Assembly: GCF_014332515.1 (NCBI RefSeq)
Contig: NZ_VFSD01000018.1
Coordinates: forward strand, 1 to 64,000
Source of the DNA: Pontibacter beigongshangensis
GTDB lineage: Bacteria > Bacteroidota > Bacteroidia > Cytophagales > Hymenobacteraceae
Direction: 5' to 3'
Length of the DNA stretch: 64,000 nt
The notes beneath the pieces are model-generated. The model searched no databases. It was not told where the DNA came from and saw only the letters and a list, made by a program, of their open reading frames with translations. Below, in pieces: positions 59,397 through 64,000 of the stretch. Each line of letters starts with the position of its first letter. Positions within the stretch are counted from its first letter, which is position 1. Made by a program: the position numbers and the translations under genes.

Positions 59397-62300
59397 TTAC
59401 AGAATTACACTGGATTCGGTCCGGATCTTCAGATTTACCTGATAATCATCGATATCCAAAAGCGTGCCATCTGCCAGATCATCTACAAAATCGAGGCTCA
59501 GGGCCTGCGTTTCGGCGCAGATGTAGTCGCTGTAGTTCTGCAGCGCGGCGTTTACATCCGGCTCTCCCTGCTGCACGGTTACGTGTATCTTGTCCTGTAC
59601 CTCCAGGTTGGAGTCTTTGCGCAGGTTCTGGATACGGTTCACCAGATCACGGGCAATGCCTTCCTGCTTCAGCTCTTCGGTGATGGTGATATCCAGCGCC
59701 ACGGTCAGTTTGCCTTCGTTGGCCACTAGCCAGCCTGGGATATCCTCGGAAGAGATTTCCACGTCTTCGGGTGTCAGAAGAGCCGATTCCTCGTCATTCA
59801 ACATCACCCTAAAGCCACCTTCACGTTCCAGTTCGGCAATATCCTGCTGGTTCATCTGCTGCACGGCAGCGGCTACCAGCTTCATCTTCGCCCCGAAAAC
59901 CTGCCCCAGCTTTTTGAAGTTAGGCTTGATTTTCTTCACCAGGATGCCGGAGGTGTCGTCGATATACTCTACCGCCTTCACGTTCACCTCGCTCATGATG
60001 AGGTCCTCTACCGCCTGAAGCTGCTGTTTAGTATGGTCGCTGAGAACCGGCACCAGGATGCGCTGCAAAGGCTGACGAACCTTTATCAGCTGCTTCTTGC
60101 GCAGCGAATGCACCAGCGACGAAACTGTCTGCGCCAGCTGCATGCGCTCTTCCAGGTCTTTGTCTACAGCTCCTGCTGCTACTTCCGGGAAATCGGCCAG
60201 GTGCACCGACTCCACCTGGTTGCGTCCGCTCACGCTGTTGAGGTCGCGGAAAAGCTGCTCGGTGTAGAACGGCGCAATGGGCGACGCCAGTTTGGCAATG
60301 GTCTCCAGGCAGGTGTAGAGTGTCTGGTAAGCTGCTATTTTGTCTTCGTTGTACTCGCCTTTCCAGAAGCGTTTGCGGTTCAGGCGCACGTACCAGTTGC
60401 TCAGGTCGTCTACCACAAAATCCTGTATGGCACGGGCCGCTTTGGTCGGATCATAGTCAGCCAGGAAGGTGTCTACTTCCTGCACCAGCGTGTTCAACTT
60501 GGAGATGATCCAGCGGTCGCTTTCGGTTCTTCGCTCCAGTGGCACATCGTTCTCGGCATAGGTAAAATTGTCGAGGTTGGCGTACAGGGCAAAGAAGGAG
60601 TAGGTGTTCTGGAGCGTTCCAAAGAAACGACGCTGTGTCTCTACTACCCCATCAGCGTTGAACTTCAGGTTGTCCCAAGGTGGCGCGTTGGCGATCATGT
60701 ACCAGCGCACCGCATCTGGACCATACGTACCGATCATCTCGAACGGGTCGATGGCATTGCCGAGGCGCTTGCTCATCTTGTTGCCGTTCTTGTCGAGTAC
60801 CAGGCCGTTGGCGATTACGTTTTTGTAGGCCACGCTGTCTTCGAGCATAACGGCCAGCGCGTGCAGCGTAAAGAACCAGCCACGCGTCTGGTCCACGCCT
60901 TCAGCTATATAATCGGCTGGGAAGTTCTGCTCAAATATTTCTTTGTTCTCTATCGGATAATGCCATTGTGCATAAGGCATGGCACCAGAGTCGAACCACA
61001 CGTCGATAAGGTCTGTCTCTCTGTACATTACCTTTCCGGACTTGCTCACCAAGACGATGTTGTCCACATAGGGGCGGTGCAGGTCGGTCAGCTCGATAGG
61101 CGCTTCCATTACACCGGCTTTCACGGCTTTATCCATCTCGGCTCTCAGCTGCTCCAGCGATCCGATGCAGAGTTCTTCCTCACCGTCTTCGGTGCGCCAG
61201 ATCGGCAGCGGTGTGCCCCAGTAGCGGGAACGGGAAAGGTTCCAGTCTACGAGGTTCTCGAGCCAGTTGCCAAAGCGCCCGGTACCAGTAGATTCCGGTT
61301 TCCAGTTGATGGTTTTATTCAGCTCGATCAGGCGGTCTTTTACGGCCGTAGTTTTGATGAACCAACTATCCAGCGGGTAGTAGAGCACCGGCTTATCAGT
61401 GCGCCAGCAGTGTGGGTAGGTGTGTTCGTATTTCTCAACCTTAAATGCTTTGCCTTCTTCTTTTAGCTTGATGGCAATTTTAACATCTGTCGGTTTGTAG
61501 TCTGCTGCTGACTCGTCTTCGCCGGTGTAGTTTTTCACGTACATACCGGCAAAGTCGGTTACCTCAGGCACGAAGCGGCCTTGCTTGTCTACCAGCGGCA
61601 TGGGCTTCCCGTTCTCGTCGGTTACCAACAGCGCAGGTATGTCGTTTTGGGCGGCTACCCTAAAGTCGTCTGCACCAAAAGTTGGCGCAATGTGCACGAT
61701 ACCGGTACCGTCTTCTGTCGTCACGAAATCGCCTACTACTACTCTGAAAGCTGGCTTTTCGGGTTGCACGTACGGCATGAGCTGGTGGAACTCCACTCCT
61801 GCCAGGTCAGCGCCTGTAAACTCCTCTACTATTTTAAAAGGAATCAGCTTGTCGCCGGAGCTATAGTCGGTCAGGGCTAGGTCGGCTGCCTTTGGGTTGA
61901 AGAAGCGGCCTACCAAATCTTTGGCCAGGATTACGGAGATCGGCTCGAAGGTGTACGGGTTGTAGGTTCTCACCTTCACGTATCTGATGCCTTTGCCAAC
62001 AGCCAGGGCCGTGTTGGATGGCAAGGTCCAGGGAGTTGTCGTCCAGGCAAGGAAGTACACCCTTTCCTCGTCGTACTCAAAAAGAAACATGTTGCGGGTA
62101 ACTCGCTTCACCTCGAACTGCGCCACCACGGTCGTATCTTTCACCATGCGGTAGCAGCCGGGCTGGTTCAGCTCGTGCGAGCTCAGTCCGGTGCCGGCAC
62201 CTGGTGAGTAAGGTTGTATGGTGTAGCCTTTGTATAAATAGCCTTTGTCGTAGAGGCGCTTGAGCAAAGCCCAGCAAGACTCTATGTACTCGCTCTCGAA

Positions 62301-62753
62301 GGTGATGTAAGGGTTGTCGAGGTCTACCCAGTAACCCATCTTCTCGGTCAGGTCGTCCCACTGGTGCTTGAAGCGCATCACCGTTTCGCGGCAGCGCTGG
62401 TTGTATTCCTCAACGGTTATTTTCTTGCCGATATCTTCTTTGGTGATGCCCAGCTCTTTTTCTACCTGCAGCTCTACCGGAAGCCCGTGCGTATCCCAGC
62501 CGCCTTTGCGGTTTACCTGAAAGCCTTTCAGGGTTTTGTAGCGGCAGAAAATGTCTTTCACAGCACGGGCCATTACGTGGTGGATACCCGGTGTGCCGTT
62601 GGCAGAAGGCGGACCTTCGTAAAACACGAACGGTTTGTTACCTTCGCGTGTAGCTACTGATTTTTCGAAGATGCTGTTCGTCTTCCAGAAATCAAGTACT
62701 TCCTCGCCCAGTTTGGCGTAATTCAGATTTTTATATTCGCTGTACTTTCCCAT
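59397..62753 (-). CDS. ileS: Isoleucine--tRNA ligase
   Basis: 1118-residue class I synthetase with editing domain. The HIGH-type motif is PPSANGTPGIHHVMAR near residue 49, written GIHH rather than HIGH, as I recall is usual for Bacteroidota. KMSKRLG near 685 is the KMSKS loop. The editing domain carries TTPWTLPSNTALAV near 241. The C-terminal extension is long, resembling the eukaryote-like type. It has a promoter element at 63024 and probably a long leader. Confidence 0.96.
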   Translation of the reverse strand: MGKYSEYKNLNYAKLGEEVLDFWKTNSIFEKSVATREGNKPFVFYEGPPSANGTPGIHHVMARAVKDIFCRYKTLKGFQVNRKGGWDTHGLPVELQVEKELGITKEDIGKKITVEEYNQRCRETVMRFKHQWDDLTEKMGYWVDLDNPYITFESEYIESCWALLKRLYDKGYLYKGYTIQPYSPGAGTGLSSHELNQPGCYRMVKDTTVVAQFEVKRVTRNMFLFEYDEERVYFLAWTTTPWTLPSNTALAVGKGIRYVKVRTYNPYTFEPISVILAKDLVGRFFNPKAADLALTDYSSGDKLIPFKIVEEFTGADLAGVEFHQLMPYVQPEKPAFRVVVGDFVTTEDGTGIVHIAPTFGADDFRVAAQNDIPALLVTDENGKPMPLVDKQGRFVPEVTDFAGMYVKNYTGEDESAADYKPTDVKIAIKLKEEGKAFKVEKYEHTYPHCWRTDKPVLYYPLDSWFIKTTAVKDRLIELNKTINWKPESTGTGRFGNWLENLVDWNLSRSRYWGTPLPIWRTEDGEEELCIGSLEQLRAEMDKAVKAGVMEAPIELTDLHRPYVDNIVLVSKSGKVMYRETDLIDVWFDSGAMPYAQWHYPIENKEIFEQNFPADYIAEGVDQTRGWFFTLHALAVMLEDSVAYKNVIANGLVLDKNGNKMSKRLGNAIDPFEMIGTYGPDAVRWYMIANAPPWDNLKFNADGVVETQRRFFGTLQNTYSFFALYANLDNFTYAENDVPLERRTESDRWIISKLNTLVQEVDTFLADYDPTKAARAIQDFVVDDLSNWYVRLNRKRFWKGEYNEDKIAAYQTLYTCLETIAKLASPIAPFYTEQLFRDLNSVSGRNQVESVHLADFPEVAAGAVDKDLEERMQLAQTVSSLVHSLRKKQLIKVRQPLQRILVPVLSDHTKQQLQAVEDLIMSEVNVKAVEYIDDTSGILVKKIKPNFKKLGQVFGAKMKLVAAAVQQMNQQDIAELEREGGFRVMLNDEESALLTPEDVEISSEDIPGWLVANEGKLTVALDITITEELKQEGIARDLVNRIQNLRKDSNLEVQDKIHVTVQQGEPDVNAALQNYSDYICAETQALSLDFVDDLADGTLLDIDDYQVNLKIRTESSVIL

Positions 62754-62931
62754 TCTCAGGATTATCTTGTTCTAATTCTATCGCAATCGGTCTGTCTATT
62801 TATTCTTCTTTTTCGTCTGCTGCCAGAACTAACAGAGGCTTCTAGCTAACTTTCTGCATTAAAGACTCCTGAACAGGTCCAGCCATTTATCAGATTTACA
62901 GGCCATGGCTGCCATTTCAGGACTTTTGCAT

Positions 62932-63057
62932 TTACCGGCTCTGAAAGGCAAAGATAACAAAGCTGAAGAACAGAATCATAGAAGTGCCCACCATACCTGC
63001 TTCACTTGTTCTAATTAATCCGGCAAAGGTAGCAAAATATTGGGCTTTTCTTTTCAT
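62932..63057 (-). CDS. Possible 41-residue membrane microprotein
   Basis: ATG at 63057 to stop at 62932: MKRKAQYFATFAGLI, then a hydrophobic segment MVGTSMILFFSFVIFAF. The basic start and single helix are plausible, but the frame overlaps the likely ileS promoter element at 63024-63031, so it may be chance. Confidence 0.25.
   Translation of the reverse strand: MKRKAQYFATFAGLIRTSEAGMVGTSMILFFSFVIFAFQSR
63024..63031 (-). promoter_or_regulatory. Promoter -7 element upstream of ileS
   Basis: Minus-strand TACCTTTG in GCTACCTTTGCCGG, about 270 bases before the ileS ATG. It would give a long leader. Confidence 0.4.
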
Positions 63058-63130
63058 ATCGTGATGTGCCTGTGTTCTTTAAAGTGGCGAAACCCTTCCT
63101 TGACTGCTGATGCTCCCTGCCTATAATAAT

Positions 63131-63161
63131 CCTCCGGAGGGCCTTTTTGATTAGAATAATT
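63131..63161 (-). repeat. Repeat A copy 24
   Basis: CCTCCGGAGGGCCTTTTTG then ATTAGAATAATT, reverse; its inner side carries the ATAATAAT and GCTGATGC words of the extension. Confidence 0.8.
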
Positions 63162-63513
63162 GCTCCTGACCCGGCTAATACCTGCTGGCTGCGCCGTTTA
63201 ACCGGAGGCTGCCGTATTTTCTGAATTGTAGGCTTGCTGTTCTATTAGCTTTAGCCCAACCCGTTCATCTGCCTTAAATTTCAGCATAAATCTGCCTTTC
63301 CTACTCCTGAACGTCTGCAAACGATTGCGGTACAATCGTGAATAAATTGGTCAAAAACAGCCTTTACACACTATAGGCGCTCAATTTCTCTATATTTTCA
63401 ACATAGAAGATGCCATAGCAATGTTTGTTTCACTTCCTTCTGTAACCTTTAAAGGCACTGGTTTCTTTTCTTCCTACTCGGTTGTAATCTCTAAGTAACT
63501 GAATGTGTTAGGT

Positions 63514-63545
63514 AATTATTCATATCAAAATGGCCCTCCAGAGGT
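63514..63545 (+). repeat. Repeat A copy 25
   Basis: AATTATTCATATCAAAA then TGGCCCTCCAGAGG, forward, with consensus G+C core. Confidence 0.75.
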
Positions 63546-63909
63546 AGTTTTCGTGGAACTGGTTTGTCTTCACTTTATTTATTTTTGTGTATAAATTTTT
63601 TTTAAATCCACTTTAAGGAATTTCATGAGCTTTTTTGTGTCATTTATCTACAGGTACCCTATAGCAATCTAAAAAATTCAAATCCTTTTACTTAACATAA
63701 CTATTAAACTAAAAACACTTTTGATTATAGATACGTTTCCTCCGGGACTTCTTACAACCTATTTCACAAAGTCACCACTAATCTTCTGCCAGAGACAACA
63801 GATCTATAAGTATTCATTTTCCACTTTTTTAGATCATGCTTCTGCTTTCTTCTTTTCTTCTACTTAAGGATGCCCGACTGTGGACAGTTGCCATGCTTAT
63901 AGCTATTGA

Positions 63910-63941
63910 GGCTCTGGAAAGGCATTTTCATTCTAATAATT
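63910..63941 (-). repeat. Repeat A copy 26
   Basis: GGCTCTGGAAAGGCATTTTC then ATTCTAATAATTAAC, reverse. Confidence 0.7.
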
Positions 63942-64000
63942 AACATGCTGCTATACAACCTCCTTTTAGCATTTTAAAACCCTGACTACACAAAAAAAGC

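Larger units (their letters stand above)
62754..64000. other. Gene-poor 1.2-kb end region with repeat A copies
   Basis: No large gene. It holds three repeat A copies (63131-63161 reverse, 63514-63545 forward, 63910-63941 reverse), a promoter element for ileS at 63024, and a possible 41-residue gene. The last 450 bases are AT-rich. Confidence 0.5.

Noticed and set aside
60033-61466. 477-codon plus-strand frame opposite ileS
   Set aside because: A shadow of ileS with His/Val/Gln-rich nonsense composition.

Overview
The window looks like a chromosomal segment of a Bacteroidota bacterium, most likely Cytophagales, family Hymenobacteraceae (Pontibacter-like; the genus is a guess from overall gene content). 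The signs are several TAnnTTTG-type promoter elements, GH3-family, head-GIN, DUF3857 and DUF721 proteins, a TraR/DksA-like protein without its zinc cysteines, and few clear Shine-Dalgarno sequences. I found no rRNA, tRNA, CRISPR array or prophage. Almost all coding DNA is housekeeping or envelope function; the unusual material lies between the genes.

Layout. 1-983 is AT-rich and apparently empty. 984-13934: a YihY/BrkB membrane protein, gltX, an acidic hypothetical, an AIM24-like protein, a GH3-like adenylate enzyme, a four-helix-bundle gene, lptB, a GH25 lysozyme, a TMEM220-like protein, recJ, a 37-residue membrane microprotein and a large TPR protein. 14504-24009 is a minus-strand envelope and chromosome block: PpiD/SurA-type isomerase, CNNM/CorC-like protein, small membrane protein, lptC, an outer-membrane protein, coaX, a pseudouridine synthase with a very long repetitive tail, scpB, and the TraR/DksA-like gene. 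24784-33336: an outer-membrane beta-barrel, ribH, a TPR protein, pdhA, recF, a DUF721 protein, a thioesterase, an M28 peptidase and a head-GIN protein. 33797-39874: small membrane proteins, then a three-gene cassette (N-formylglutamate amidohydrolase-like, QEGLA/DUF1704 metallopeptidase-like, GshB-like ATP-grasp), then a lipoprotein. 40033-51585: a TonB-domain protein, a DUF3857/transglutaminase/DUF2569 protein, an ABC exporter, a second four-helix-bundle gene with an insertion sequence beside it, an SLC13 permease, a STAS-like protein, a fasciclin protein and a rhomboid protease. 51871-62753: polyprenyl synthetase, rnr, a fused oligopeptide-type ABC ATPase, a HAD phosphatase, lspA and ileS.

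The most interesting signal is in the spacers. At least 25 copies of a roughly 32-bp element (AATTATTCNAATGAAAA running into NGGCCCTCCAGAGG, often followed by CTGCTG-rich sequence) lie between genes in both orientations. They occur singly, as direct pairs about 170-200 bp apart, and as inverted pairs forming hairpins. Between them are several kinds of degenerate tandem tracts with strict 7-bp or 8-bp periods (AATGTGCT/AATTTGGA, GAGTGAAT, TGATTGT, TAGATGC) and a GAAT-phased motif. These run up to gene starts and stops and bracket both four-helix-bundle genes as inverted tracts. They resemble REP/BIME elements and cyanobacterial heptanucleotide STRRs in architecture but not in sequence. I do not recognise the families from the literature and could not search for them.
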